Positions 45,206-54,643 of a DNA stretch of 64,000 bases are shown piece after piece. The notes beneath the pieces were generated by a model. It had not been told where the DNA came from. It worked only from the letters and a program-made list of their open reading frames with translations, and made no database searches. The translations under genes were made by a program, and so were the position numbers. The stretch comes from Arenicellales bacterium (GTDB lineage Bacteria; Pseudomonadota; Gammaproteobacteria; Arenicellales; JAHEKD01). Position 1 is the stretch's first letter, and each line of letters starts with the position of its first letter. Where the stretch lies: positions 462,609 through 526,608 of the forward strand of contig JANQSD010000001.1 in assembly GCA_028284225.1 (NCBI GenBank), in the 5' to 3' direction.

Positions 45206-46533
45206 GTAGTAAGGCTCATTTAGATAAGAAACAGATTCCATTCATTCAGGCATTAAAATTTTGGTTGAAGCTGGGTTTTATCAGCTTTGGAGGGCCGGCC
45301 GGACAAATCAGTATTATGCACGAAGAGTTGGTCGAGCGGCGTCGCTGGATTTCTGATAAGCGTTTTTTACACGCCTTGAATTACACCATGTTACTACCCG
45401 GGCCAGAGGCTCAGCAACTAGCTACATATATAGGCTGGCTGATGCACGGAGTACGTGGAGGTATAATTGCAGGATTATTATTTGTTTTGCCCTCGTTTTT
45501 TATTCTTTCAATTCTGGCCTGGTTATATTTAACCTATGGTGATTTGCCGCTGGTTCAGGGAATATTGTACGGTGTTAAACCGGCTGTTGTGGCTATAGTT
45601 TTGTTCGCAGCATTTCGAATCGGAAAAAATGTATTAAAAAATCCGGTTTTATGGTTGTTAGCTGGCTTAGCGTTTATATCAATAGCGATACTCAAGGTGC
45701 CGTTTCCATATATCGTTCTCGGAGCCGGATTGATGGGATGGATTTTAAGACATGTCAAAAGTGAATGGTTTATAGCTGCCCAACAACATCATTCTTCTGG
45801 TGAGTTAATTGCAGATGCGATTATCGGTGATCAAAGTCCACCGCCGCCGCATGCCGAGTTTACTTGGGCTCGCTTTCTAATTCATGGATTGATGGGTTTG
45901 CTGCTGATCATCTTTCTATTTGTTGGTTTATCAATGGCATTTGGTTGGCAATCAGTTTTTAGCCAAATGGCCTTGTTTTTCACCAAGGCTGCATTGGTAA
46001 CTTTTGGTGGAGCCTATGCAGTATTACCTTATGTGCATCAGGGTGGTGTAGAGGTATACGGATGGTTAACATCACCGCAGATGATTGATGGATTAGCCTT
46101 GGGTGAAACAACACCTGGGCCGCTTATCATGATTGTCGCATTCGTGGGGTTTGTGGGGGGGTGGACGGCTGAGCTTACTAATGCCGTTTCGGCGGCATGG
46201 TTGGCCGCTGCAGTGGCAACAGTGTTTACATTTTTACCCTCGTTTTTATTTATTCTGGTTGGGGGCCCTTTGGTTGAAAAAACACGTGATGATATAAAAT
46301 TCACCGCACCATTGACGGCCATAACGGCTGCAGTTGTTGGTGTGATCTTGAATTTAGCGTTATTCTTTTCAATTCATACGTTTTGGCCGGTTGGGTTTGA
46401 TGGAAATTTAGAGTGGGCTGCGGTTGTATTAGCTGTGATAGCTTTTTTTGCTTTGTATCGACTTAAAATGGATGTCATTATCTTAATTGTCTTGTCCGGT
46501 CTGATGGGGTTGATGCATCAATTAATAATTTAA
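45202..46533 (+). CDS. chrA: chromate transporter ChrA
   Basis: 443-aa inner-membrane protein made of two homologous ChrA halves: 'FWLKLGFISFGGPAGQISIMHEELVERRRWIS' in the first and 'FFTKAALVTFGGAYAVLPYVHQGGVEVYGWLT' in the second, each with the FGGP/FGGA motif, followed by 'LPGPEAQQLATYIGWL' and 'TTPGPLIMIVAFVGFVGGW'. Exports chromate, possibly other oxyanions such as sulfate. In an organism oxidising sulfite to sulfate, a sulfate-related role is worth a thought but is speculative. Confidence 0.93.
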   Translation: MSSKAHLDKKQIPFIQALKFWLKLGFISFGGPAGQISIMHEELVERRRWISDKRFLHALNYTMLLPGPEAQQLATYIGWLMHGVRGGIIAGLLFVLPSFFILSILAWLYLTYGDLPLVQGILYGVKPAVVAIVLFAAFRIGKNVLKNPVLWLLAGLAFISIAILKVPFPYIVLGAGLMGWILRHVKSEWFIAAQQHHSSGELIADAIIGDQSPPPPHAEFTWARFLIHGLMGLLLIIFLFVGLSMAFGWQSVFSQMALFFTKAALVTFGGAYAVLPYVHQGGVEVYGWLTSPQMIDGLALGETTPGPLIMIVAFVGFVGGWTAELTNAVSAAWLAAAVATVFTFLPSFLFILVGGPLVEKTRDDIKFTAPLTAITAAVVGVILNLALFFSIHTFWPVGFDGNLEWAAVVLAVIAFFALYRLKMDVIILIVLSGLMGLMHQLII

Positions 46534-46607
46534 CTCATCAATGCTTACAAGTTAAAAATAGTTGTTATATGATTGTCTTAAGGAATTATCTGGTACAAAC
46601 AACATAA

Positions 46608-47414
46608 ATGTCGTTCGAAAGTAAATATGAGTTAGTGGTCGGTGAGAATGACCCGGCAGCGGTAACTGTTGAGAATTTGACTGGCCGTGCGCCGGTGCTT
46701 GTAACTTGTGATCATGCTAGTAATTTGATCCCGCCGCGATTGCAGAGCCTGGGTCTGGACGCAAGTCAGTTGGAAAGACACATTGCTTATGATATCGGGG
46801 CTCTGAATTTATCCAAATTAATAGCTGATAAATTAGATGCTCCCTTAATTTATTCAGGCTACTCACGTTTAATTGTTGATTTAAATCGTCACTTGAGTGA
46901 TCCGAGTTCAATCCCGATCGTTAGTGAGGGCACTGAAATCCCCGGCAACCATCCGCTTGATGACTCCCAACGTCAAGCACGCATTGATGAGCTATTTTGG
47001 CCATACCACAATAAATTTGCTGAAGTTTTGGACGGATTTCAAAGTAGGGGTGTTCATCCGGTGATTTTAGCTATACATACATTTACACCCACTTACCATG
47101 GAATTGAACGGCCCTGGCATACAGGTGTAATGTGGGATACGGATGACCGAATGGCCTTGCCGTTTATGGATAATCTTAATAAACGCGGCGATCTGATTGT
47201 AGGGGATAACCAGCCTTATACAGCCATTGATCCGCTGGGTTATGCATTTGATGTGCATGCCCGTGGGCGAGGGTTACCACATCTTTTTATTGAAGTAAGG
47301 CAGGATCTTGTTTCTGACGAAGTTGGCGTAATGCGCTGGGCGACTATTATTAATCAAGCTTTAGAACCGTTGCTTGATAATCAACATCTTTATTCAACTC
47401 TGGAGCAGGCATGA
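46608..47414 (+). CDS. N-formylglutamate amidohydrolase family
   Basis: 268-aa zinc-hydrolase-like protein: 'PVLVTCDHASNLIPPRL' (~residues 30-46), 'HIAYDIGALNLSKLIADKL' (~58-76), 'LIVDLNRHLSDPSSIP' and 'VILAIHTFTPTYHG' are the family's conserved blocks. The next gene overlaps by four bases (ATGA). Pairing with a YbdK-type ligase is common in proteobacteria; together they may make and break a gamma-glutamyl or formyl-type amide. Substrate is not established. Confidence 0.85.
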   Translation: MSFESKYELVVGENDPAAVTVENLTGRAPVLVTCDHASNLIPPRLQSLGLDASQLERHIAYDIGALNLSKLIADKLDAPLIYSGYSRLIVDLNRHLSDPSSIPIVSEGTEIPGNHPLDDSQRQARIDELFWPYHNKFAEVLDGFQSRGVHPVILAIHTFTPTYHGIERPWHTGVMWDTDDRMALPFMDNLNKRGDLIVGDNQPYTAIDPLGYAFDVHARGRGLPHLFIEVRQDLVSDEVGVMRWATIINQALEPLLDNQHLYSTLEQA

Positions 47415-48559
47415 TTAGTACCGAACCTGATTATAGTGTCGGCATTGAAGAAGAATATTACCTGGTTGATTTACAGACCAGGAATTTAATTGAAACAGTA
47501 CCGGCAGGTGTATGGCCGAAGTTGGAAAAGGCCCTGGGGGATCATGTCACACGTGAATTTTTACAATGCCAGGTTGAAATCGGCACACCGGTTTGTAAAA
47601 CCATATCACAGGCAAGAGAAGAGCTCGGGCATTTTCGTGCTACGGTAGCAGAAATTGTTAGCGAATTTGATTTGGGATTGATTGCAAGTTCAACCCACCC
47701 TTTTGCTACAAGTGGTGAACAACAGCTAACCGACAAGGATCGCTACTATGATCTGGCAAAAGATTTACAGCAGGTAGTCAGGCGGTTACTTATCAGTGGT
47801 ATGCACATCCATGTGGGTTTGCCAGACGATGATTTACGGGTAGATTTAATGAGTCAGGCGGCATATATATTACCGCATTTGCTAGCCTTAAGTACTTCGT
47901 CGCCATTTTGGCGAGGGCAGGATACCGGGCTTAAATCCTATCGAATTTGCGTTTGGAATGAGATGCCACGTACCGGCTTGCCAACTTATTTTGACAGTTA
48001 CACTGAATACAAACGCCATGTAGAAGTGCTGGTGACGGCTGGCATTATTGAAGATTCCAGTAAAATTTGGTGGGATATTCGACCCAGTCACAAATTCCCG
48101 ACCTTGGAAGTGCGCATTGCTGATATTTGCACAGATGTAGACGACGGAGTTTGTATAGCTGCAATTTATGCTTGTTGGATGCGTATGTTGTATCGTTTAC
48201 GGCGCAGTAATCAACGTTGGCGTACTTATGCAAATTTTTTAATCGAAGAAAATCGATGGCGTGCACATCGCTATGGCATTGACGAAGGTTTGATCGATTT
48301 TGGTGTGGGTGAAATTAAATCATACAAGACCTTGCTTGATGAAATGATGGACCTTATTGATGAAGATGCACAGGCATTGAATTGTGTTGATCAAGTTCGT
48401 CATGCCTATAAAATTATTGATAGAGGCGCTAGCGCACACAACCAATTAAATATCTATAACCAATCGATTAAAGCAGGTAAGTCTGAGGAAGATGCACTTA
48501 AAGATGTAGTCGATGGACTTATTGCAAAAACAGTTCAGGGTTGTTCTAAAAAGGTTTAA
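47411..48559 (+). CDS. YbdK-type carboxylate-amine ligase (GCS2 family)
   Basis: 382-aa ATP-dependent ligase related to gamma-glutamylcysteine synthetase: 'VGIEEEYYLVD' near residues 10-20, 'CQVEIGTPVCKT' near 53-64, 'LLISGMHIHVGLPD' near 126-139 and 'LEVRIADICTDVDD' near 234-247. YbdK proteins have weak glutamate-cysteine ligase activity; true substrate is unknown. Overlaps the preceding hydrolase gene by four bases. Confidence 0.85.
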   Translation: MISTEPDYSVGIEEEYYLVDLQTRNLIETVPAGVWPKLEKALGDHVTREFLQCQVEIGTPVCKTISQAREELGHFRATVAEIVSEFDLGLIASSTHPFATSGEQQLTDKDRYYDLAKDLQQVVRRLLISGMHIHVGLPDDDLRVDLMSQAAYILPHLLALSTSSPFWRGQDTGLKSYRICVWNEMPRTGLPTYFDSYTEYKRHVEVLVTAGIIEDSSKIWWDIRPSHKFPTLEVRIADICTDVDDGVCIAAIYACWMRMLYRLRRSNQRWRTYANFLIEENRWRAHRYGIDEGLIDFGVGEIKSYKTLLDEMMDLIDEDAQALNCVDQVRHAYKIIDRGASAHNQLNIYNQSIKAGKSEEDALKDVVDGLIAKTVQGCSKKV

Positions 48560-48561
48560 CC

Positions 48562-49197
48562 ATGGTAAATCGAGACTTAGCCGATATGCGCAAAGATTAT
48601 GCTTTACGCAAGTTAATGCGGTCAGATCTTAACGCAAACCCAATTGAGCAGTTTAAAAGTTGGTTTGATGAAGCACGCCAGTCCGAGGTTTATGAACCCA
48701 ATGCCATGGCATTGGCAACTGTTGGTGAAGATCATAAGCCCAGCTGCCGAATCGTGTTGCTAAAAGGCATTGACCAGGGATTTATTTTTTACACCAATTA
48801 CCAATCACGAAAGGGCCAGCAACTTGCAAATTTTGCTTTCGCTGCAGCCACTTTTTGGTGGGATAAACTAGAACGCCAGGTGCGTATAGAGGGTCAGATC
48901 GAAAAAATTGATCCCCAAACATCCGATCAATACTTTTTATCCCGTCCCCAAGGAAGCCAGATCGGTGCTTGTGCTTCACCCCAAAGTCAGGTGATCGAGT
49001 CTTATCAAAAGCTAGTCGATTTGAAAGAAAAAATTGATGCCGAGAACTTAACTAGGCCAAACTTCTGGGGAGGTTATCGACTTATACCTAATAGAGTTGA
49101 ATTTTGGCAGGGACGTCAAAATCGACTCCATGACCGTTTTGCTTACGAACACAGTAGTGAAACCGGGGTCTGGTCTATTAATCGGCTTGCCCCTTGA
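48562..49197 (+). CDS. pdxH: pyridoxamine 5'-phosphate oxidase
   Basis: 211-aa FMN enzyme that makes pyridoxal 5'-phosphate. Motifs: 'PNAMALATVGEDHKPSCRIVLLKGID', 'FYTNYQSRKGQQLANFAFAAATFWW', 'ERQVRIEGQIEKI' and the C-terminal 'FWQGRQNRLHDRFAYEH', all intact. Three bases after the ligase gene, so cotranscribed. Confidence 0.95.
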   Translation: MVNRDLADMRKDYALRKLMRSDLNANPIEQFKSWFDEARQSEVYEPNAMALATVGEDHKPSCRIVLLKGIDQGFIFYTNYQSRKGQQLANFAFAAATFWWDKLERQVRIEGQIEKIDPQTSDQYFLSRPQGSQIGACASPQSQVIESYQKLVDLKEKIDAENLTRPNFWGGYRLIPNRVEFWQGRQNRLHDRFAYEHSSETGVWSINRLAP

Positions 49198-49317
49198 AAT
49201 TAATATTTATTTATAATATTAATAATAAATTTAAATCGATTAATTATGCTTATAGTTAAATTGCAACTATTAATATTTTTCAAGTTTATTTTCTGCATAA
49301 AAACAGGTAATCTACGC

Positions 49318-49343
49318 GAGCACAGTTAAGTCTGTGTTTTTTT
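49318..49343 (+). terminator. hairpin plus T7 in the uspA leader
   Basis: GCACAG-TTAAGT-CTGTGT followed by a T-run, 27 bp before the uspA start. It probably ends the operon of pdxH; as it lies so near the uspA start, it could also be a leader attenuator if a promoter lies further up. Confidence 0.6.
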
Positions 49344-49369
49344 ATTTCAAATTTAAAAGGAGAGTAACT

Positions 49370-49798
49370 ATGTCAAAAAGTTACGTTGTCGGTATAGATG
49401 GCAGTGAAGGTAGTATTCGCACCGCCCAATATGCCCTGGCGCAGGCTGATAAAGCTGGTGCGTCATTGAAGGTTATCCATGTATTAGAGTGGTCACCTTA
49501 TAGCTTTTTAACCCCCGAAGAGTTAGAGGAACGTCACAAGCGACGTCAGGAAGAGCTGGAACGCGCTAAAACAGCAGTGATTGGGCCAATGTTAGAGAAG
49601 TTAGGTTCTGATAGTGCTGAAGGCGAAGTTCGCTATGGTCAAATTGCTGAGGTGATCAGCAATTATTGTGATGAGATTGGTGCAGACCAGGCATTTGTAG
49701 GCCGTCATGGAGGCGGCGGTTTAACGTCTCGCTTATTCGGTTCGGTACCAGGTATTTTGGTACAGATTTCAAATATTCCAGTAACCGTTGTTCCATAA
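49370..49798 (+). CDS. universal stress protein (UspA family)
   Basis: 142-aa single-domain UspA from the ATG at 49370, preceded by AGGAGAG. 'SYVVGIDGSEGSIRTAQYAL' opens the Rossmann-like fold, and 'GRHGGGGLTSRLFGSVPGILVQISNIPVTVVP' is the ATP-binding G-2x-G-9x-G-S/N type end. It precedes the AGCS symporter gene by 18 bp and is probably cotranscribed with it. Confidence 0.9.
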   Translation: MSKSYVVGIDGSEGSIRTAQYALAQADKAGASLKVIHVLEWSPYSFLTPEELEERHKRRQEELERAKTAVIGPMLEKLGSDSAEGEVRYGQIAEVISNYCDEIGADQAFVGRHGGGGLTSRLFGSVPGILVQISNIPVTVVP

Positions 49799-49816
49799 CA
49801 AACAGGAGAAGACGAG

Positions 49817-51334
49817 ATGAGGAAACTTTCTAAAATTTTTATTTCAATACTGACGTTGGTAGCGTCATTTTCGGCATTTGCTTCAATTGAGGAAACATTA
49901 ACATCATTTGTCGAGCCATGGGCCGGCCCTTTTGTTAGCTTTATTTTTGCACCGTTATACGGTTCAGAGGCGATATTTGGCACCGGATTTCCCTGGATTG
50001 TAATGTGGCTGGTGATTGCCGCTACGATTTTTACGTTTTATTTCGGATTTATCCAGTTTAGAGGTTTTAAACACTCCATAGAACTAGTCAGAGGTGACTA
50101 CTTCGATCCGAAAGACGCCGGTCAGGTGACACCCTTTCAGGCACTATGTACGGCGCTTTCGGGTACCGTTGGCCTGGGTAATATCGCCGGTGTTGGTGTT
50201 GCGGTTGCGATCGGTGGTCCCGGAGCGACATTCTGGATGATACTGGCCGGTCTGATGGGCATGGCCTCAAAATTTACCGAATGTATCTTAGGTGTACATT
50301 ATCGAAATGAATATGCAGACGGCCACGTCTCGGGAGGCCCGATGTACTACCTTTCAAAGGGATTGGCTGAGCGTGGAATGGGTGGTTTGGGCCGAGCCCT
50401 GGCTGTACTATTTGCCATTGCCTGTATTGGTGGTTCACTGGGAGGCGGTAATGCATTCCAGGCTAACCAGTCGGCTCAGCAAATTGGCAGCCTGATTCCG
50501 TTTTTTGGTGAAAACCCGGCTATTTTTGGCATGATCATGGCTGTGTTGGTGTTTATTGTGATTGTCGGCGGGATCAAATCCATCGCCAAGGTCACGGACA
50601 AAATCGTGCCGTTCATGGCTGTGGTTTATATCACTTCGGCATTGATTATAATCCTGATGAATATCGGTTCAGTTGGTGCGGCATTTGGTGCAATCTTTGA
50701 GGGTGCATTTACCGGCCCAGGTGTTGTTGGTGGTGCGATAGGTGCTTTGATTCAAGGTTTTAAACGAGCAGCTTTCTCTAATGAGGCCGGTGTAGGTTCA
50801 GCTGCGATTGCCCACTCAGCAGTGCAAACCAAGCATCCGGCGACTGAGGGTTATGTGGCTTTATTAGAGCCGTTTATTGATACCGTTGTTATTTGTACAA
50901 TGACTTCTTTGGTTATTACTATCACCGGTTCCTGGGTTCCTGTAGGTGAAGAAGGTCACTTGGCGGGTATCGCGTTAACATCGAAAGCCTTTGAAAGCCA
51001 GTGGTCGGGATTTGGGCCGGTTTTGGCTGTTGCTGCAGTATTGTTTGCTTTTTCTACCATGATTGCCTGGTCTTACTATGGCATTAAGGCATGGACCTAT
51101 TTGTTTGGTGAAAACGCAGTTGGACAGTTGATTTTCAAACTGATCTTTTGTGCGGTAGTAGTTATCGGAGCTTCAATTCCGCTCGGTATTGTCATTGATT
51201 TGTCTGATGCGATGATTTTCGCTATGGCCGTCTTTAACATTGCTGGTGTATATCTGCTTATGCCTAAAGTTAAAGAGCTGTTGCATGACTATCAAGGTCG
51301 ACTTGCTGCCGGTGAGTTCCCTAAGGTGAAATAA
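49817..51334 (+). CDS. AGCS-family sodium:amino-acid (alanine/glycine) symporter
   Basis: 505-aa transporter with an N-terminal hydrophobic segment and about ten more. Conserved AGCS blocks: 'GQVTPFQALCTALSGTVGLGNIAGV', 'GPGATFWMILAGLMGMASKFTE', 'GGPMYYLSKGL' and 'KRAAFSNEAGVGSAAIAHSA'. Strong AGGAG site. Likely substrate alanine or glycine, with Na+. Followed by a classical terminator. Confidence 0.93.
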   Translation: MRKLSKIFISILTLVASFSAFASIEETLTSFVEPWAGPFVSFIFAPLYGSEAIFGTGFPWIVMWLVIAATIFTFYFGFIQFRGFKHSIELVRGDYFDPKDAGQVTPFQALCTALSGTVGLGNIAGVGVAVAIGGPGATFWMILAGLMGMASKFTECILGVHYRNEYADGHVSGGPMYYLSKGLAERGMGGLGRALAVLFAIACIGGSLGGGNAFQANQSAQQIGSLIPFFGENPAIFGMIMAVLVFIVIVGGIKSIAKVTDKIVPFMAVVYITSALIIILMNIGSVGAAFGAIFEGAFTGPGVVGGAIGALIQGFKRAAFSNEAGVGSAAIAHSAVQTKHPATEGYVALLEPFIDTVVICTMTSLVITITGSWVPVGEEGHLAGIALTSKAFESQWSGFGPVLAVAAVLFAFSTMIAWSYYGIKAWTYLFGENAVGQLIFKLIFCAVVVIGASIPLGIVIDLSDAMIFAMAVFNIAGVYLLMPKVKELLHDYQGRLAAGEFPKVK

Positions 51335-51352
51335 CACCTAATCATGTTACTG

Positions 51353-51382
51353 AAAAGGCCGGGTTTAGCCCGGCCTTTTTTG
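51353..51382 (+). terminator. intrinsic terminator of the uspA-symporter operon
   Basis: AAAAGGCCGGG-TTTAG-CCCGGCCTTTTTT, a GC-rich stem with a T6 tail, about 19 bp after the symporter stop. Confidence 0.92.
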
Positions 51383-51397
51383 TGGTAATTGTAGACC

Positions 51398-51625
51398 CCC
51401 TCTAACTCCCCCTGGAAGGGAGAGAAAAATCACTTTCCCGGGAGTTTATAAGCCTCCCGTCAAACTTAATAGTACTGACTTTGTTCAATGCCGTTCCCTC
51501 TAATTCTCCCTGGAAGGGGGAGAAAAATCACTTTCCCGGGAGTTTATAAGTCTCCCGTCAAACTTAATAGCACTGACTTTGTTCAAAGCCGTTCCCTCTA
51601 ACTCCCCCAGGAAAAGGAGAATCTC
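51398..51625. repeat. 98-bp tandem repeat; gap 51335-51666
   Basis: The gap holds two near-identical tandem units (51398-51495 and 51496-51593) and the first ~30 bp of a third (from 51594), each starting CCCTCTAA(C/T)TC. Within a unit, CTCCC...GGGAG segments form hairpins (e.g. CTCCCCC-TGGA-AGGG and CGGGAGTTTATAAGCCTCCCG). Differences between units are few. No ORF. It resembles a slippage-prone intergenic repeat and is a good strain-typing locus. Confidence 0.85.
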
Positions 51626-51666
51626 ATTCCTCCCCTGTAGTGGCAAGCGCTAGCAAGGGTAAAATA

Positions 51667-53004
51667 TTAAAGTTCGACTCCGGCCTGCCATTCTTTAAAT
51701 TTCAGTACTGATTTAGCACCCATCGACATGAATGGTTCAGGCACGAGCTTTTGAGGAGGTTTTTGTTTAAGGTAAAATTCCAATAGGTTGGATTTGCAAT
51801 CCGCAGCAAGTTCGGCCGCCAGCATTCCAGAAAGGGTGCCTTTGGTTGTGCCAAGCCCGTTTTGACAAGCTGCGGAATAAATGTTTTCGTCAACTTCACC
51901 AAATGCCGGGACATTATTTCGAGACAGGCAAAGACGGCCGCCCCAACAGTATTCCATTTCTACATGCTTTAACATTGGGAAGCGTGCGTTAAAGCTTTTG
52001 CGGTGGCTGTTGGCGATTTCTTTCAGTCGATTTTGATCAATCTGCATTGATGGATCATAGGTGAACCGATTACGCACAACTATTCGGTCTCCACCAAATA
52101 ATTTACCGGTGATACGTCTTACTGTCGTTCCCATCGGGTCAGCGGGAATGATGTTCCAGATGTTTTCTCCACCAAGCTTAAACATTTCATCCTCAGTTAG
52201 TCGGCGTGTGGTGGAAGCGTAAGTAAAAACATGCATAAGCTGCTGTTTGAAAAAACCAAACGATTGCACATGGCCGTTTACGGCTAAAATTATTTTTGCT
52301 GTTTGAATGCTGCCTTTGGGTGTTTTAACCAGATAACTATTTGCAGATTTTTCCACAGCTACTGCGGGTGTGTTTTCATAAAAATCGATTTTGCTAGACA
52401 GATGACTCGCAATTCCACGCACATAGGCAGCCGGTTGTATGATGGCTGTACCCGGAGTGACTAGTCCTGAGTTATAAAAACTCGTTCCTGTCAATGCACG
52501 CATCTGTCGTTCATCAAGTGTTGAACAATCTTCATCTAAAGCGGTTAAATGTTTTTGATAGTCTTGTAAATGCTTGTTGCCTTTGGCTGTGGCCGCTGCA
52601 TTTACTTTCCCACAGGGATTAAAAATACCTTGTTCAAGCTCAGCATCTTCAGCGGCCTGTTGAGCGAATAAAATTGCCGTGCGGTTAAGAAAAATTTCAT
52701 CCCTGTCTGCTTGATCAGCTCCAGAATAGTTGTCGGATGATAAGTCATGAGGCAGATCAATCATGAAGCCGGAATTACGGCCTGCCGGCCCCTGGCCAAC
52801 ACGGCAGGCATCAATTAAAACAATTTTATCGCCGTGTTGTAACTGTGTCAGCCTTCTCGTTGCGGCCAGCCCGGCAAAACCCGCGCCAATAACCAACCAA
52901 TCAGCCTTAATGTTTTGTTCAAGGATTCTGGCCGGTGGAAGTAAGGGCAGAACTTCATTCCAGCTACTCAAGCCGGTATCAATGGGTAGTTTGGTGATTT
53001 TCAC
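51667..53004 (-). CDS. FAD-dependent amine/amino-acid oxidase (PuuB/DadA-like)
   Basis: 445-aa DAO-family flavoprotein with 'WLVIGAGFAGLAATRRL' (GxGxxG at G40-G42-G45) and the C-terminal 'GLGTTKGTLSGMLAAELA'. Overall like gamma-glutamylputrescine oxidase (PuuB), including 'GRNSGFMIDLPH'. Start is GTG without a clear ribosome site. It lies downstream of the aldehyde dehydrogenase gene, 120 bp away across a palindromic repeat. In this cluster it may oxidise a secondary amine or D-amino acid, for example a demethylated D-proline derivative; this is inference. Confidence 0.82.
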   Translation of the reverse strand: MKITKLPIDTGLSSWNEVLPLLPPARILEQNIKADWLVIGAGFAGLAATRRLTQLQHGDKIVLIDACRVGQGPAGRNSGFMIDLPHDLSSDNYSGADQADRDEIFLNRTAILFAQQAAEDAELEQGIFNPCGKVNAAATAKGNKHLQDYQKHLTALDEDCSTLDERQMRALTGTSFYNSGLVTPGTAIIQPAAYVRGIASHLSSKIDFYENTPAVAVEKSANSYLVKTPKGSIQTAKIILAVNGHVQSFGFFKQQLMHVFTYASTTRRLTEDEMFKLGGENIWNIIPADPMGTTVRRITGKLFGGDRIVVRNRFTYDPSMQIDQNRLKEIANSHRKSFNARFPMLKHVEMEYCWGGRLCLSRNNVPAFGEVDENIYSAACQNGLGTTKGTLSGMLAAELAADCKSNLLEFYLKQKPPQKLVPEPFMSMGAKSVLKFKEWQAGVEL

Positions 53005-53015
53005 TGGGTAGCATC

Positions 53016-53094
53016 ATTCTGAAATCGCAAAGCCATATTCAGAATCTCCATATAGGGCTACGGATCTTAAGGAGATTCTGGCCTTCACCAGAAT
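53016..53094. repeat. palindromic intergenic repeat (TCATTCTG type)
   Basis: Hairpins ATTCTGAA...TTCAGAAT (53016-53045) and ATTCTGG-CCTTCA-CCAGAAT (53075-53094), bounded by CATTCTG and CAGAATGACG. Same family as 35535-35566. Lies between the aldehyde dehydrogenase and oxidase genes. Confidence 0.6.
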
Positions 53095-53124
53095 GACGTT
53101 CAGGTATTCTCACTACACTTTGGT

Positions 53125-54639
53125 TCAGTCTAAATAATCCATATCATCATCCGATAAATCCACCCAGATGGTTTTCATTTCAGTGTATTGATCGTGCGCA
53201 TGAATTGAATTATCGCGGCCGCCAAATCCCGATTTTTTATACCCGCCAAAAGGAGTAGTAATATCGCCCTCACCATAGCAGTTTACCGTTACTGTGCCGG
53301 CACGAATTGCCCGGGCAGCTCTCAATGCCTGTTTGGTATTCGCAGTAAATACAGATGCTGCCAGGCCGTACTCAGTGTTATTGGCCAGCTGAATTGCTTC
53401 ATCGTAATTGCGCACAGTGGTGATAGACATTACCGGTCCGAAGATTTCTTCCTTAGCGATGGTCTGGTTATGGCTTACGCCATCAAAAATCGTGGGTTTA
53501 ACAAACGCATCATTAAAACTGTCCCCACCCAGGATTGCAGTAGCACCTTCTTGTTTGCCTTTTTCCAGATATGAACAAACTTTGTTGAAATGCTCTTTAT
53601 CTACCAGGGCGCCAAGCTGATTGACCGGATCGAGGGGATCACCGGTGCGCCATTCATTAGCGTTTTGCAAGACTTTCTCGACCAACTTATCTTTAATATT
53701 TTCATGCACGATTAACCGCGAGTTGGCCGAGCAGTTTTCTCCCATATTCCAGAAGGCAGCATTAACGACATGAGCGGCTACGCGGTCCAGATTTTCCGCG
53801 TCTTCGAGTACTACACATGGGTTTTTACCGCCGCATTCCAAAACAATTTTCTTAAGATTAGAATCTGCTGCATAGCGTAAGAATCGTGCCCCGGTCTCGG
53901 TTGAGCCAGTGAAGCTAATCATGTCGACGCTATTGTGCAAGCCCAGAGGTTGGCCAACATCAGGCCCCATGCCGGTTATAACATTCAACACACCAGCTGG
54001 AAGGCCGGCTTCCATAGCCAGTTCGGCGATCCGAAGGGTGGTTAAAGACGTTTGCTCGGCTGGTTTTACTATGACGGAATTACCTGCAGCTAATGCCGGG
54101 CCGATTTTCCAGGCCATCATCAACATAGGAAAATTCCAGGGCAATACAGCACCGACTACACCGATAGGTTCCCGGATAATCATTGCCATCGCATCGTCAC
54201 CGACCGGCGCGGTTTGATCGTAGATTTTATCGATTGCCTCGGCATGCCATTTGATTGTATGAATGGTTTCTGGAATATCGATTTCCACACAGTCCTTGAT
54301 AGGCTTGCCTGAATCCAGGCTTTCCATTACTGCAAGTTCCTTGCGGTTGCGGGTGATCAATTTGCATAATCGAATCAATATGCCTTTGCGATCAGCAGGA
54401 TGCATGCAACGCCAGCGACCATCGTCGAACGCTTGCTTAGCTTTAGCAACAGTAAAATCAACGTCATTGGCATCACAAGCAGCAATTTGCGCAAGTTCTT
54501 CGCCAGTTGCCGGATTAACACTTGCAAAGCTGTTGCCGGATTTCGATGCTCTGAACGAACCATCAATAAAGCTGGTTGCAGGCAGCGTTAAACTATCGGC
54601 GATAGCCTGATACTCTTCTCGGGTTTGTAATTCGCTCAT
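53125..54639 (-). CDS. aldehyde dehydrogenase (PuuC/KGSADH-like)
   Basis: 504-aa NAD(P)-dependent aldehyde dehydrogenase. 'PWNFPMLMMAWKIGPALAAGNSVIVKPAEQTSL' (~167-199), catalytic E268 in 'VLECGGKNP' and C303 in 'GENCSANSR' are intact. Closest in feel to gamma-glutamyl-gamma-aminobutyraldehyde dehydrogenase, but alpha-ketoglutarate semialdehyde dehydrogenases share these features. It follows the DapA-family gene by 4 bp. The pairing with a DapA-family enzyme fits hydroxyproline-type catabolism; the pairing with a PuuB-like oxidase fits polyamine oxidation. Confidence 0.88.
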   Translation of the reverse strand: MSELQTREEYQAIADSLTLPATSFIDGSFRASKSGNSFASVNPATGEELAQIAACDANDVDFTVAKAKQAFDDGRWRCMHPADRKGILIRLCKLITRNRKELAVMESLDSGKPIKDCVEIDIPETIHTIKWHAEAIDKIYDQTAPVGDDAMAMIIREPIGVVGAVLPWNFPMLMMAWKIGPALAAGNSVIVKPAEQTSLTTLRIAELAMEAGLPAGVLNVITGMGPDVGQPLGLHNSVDMISFTGSTETGARFLRYAADSNLKKIVLECGGKNPCVVLEDAENLDRVAAHVVNAAFWNMGENCSANSRLIVHENIKDKLVEKVLQNANEWRTGDPLDPVNQLGALVDKEHFNKVCSYLEKGKQEGATAILGGDSFNDAFVKPTIFDGVSHNQTIAKEEIFGPVMSITTVRNYDEAIQLANNTEYGLAASVFTANTKQALRAARAIRAGTVTVNCYGEGDITTPFGGYKKSGFGGRDNSIHAHDQYTEMKTIWVDLSDDDMDYLD

Positions 54640-54643
54640 AGTA

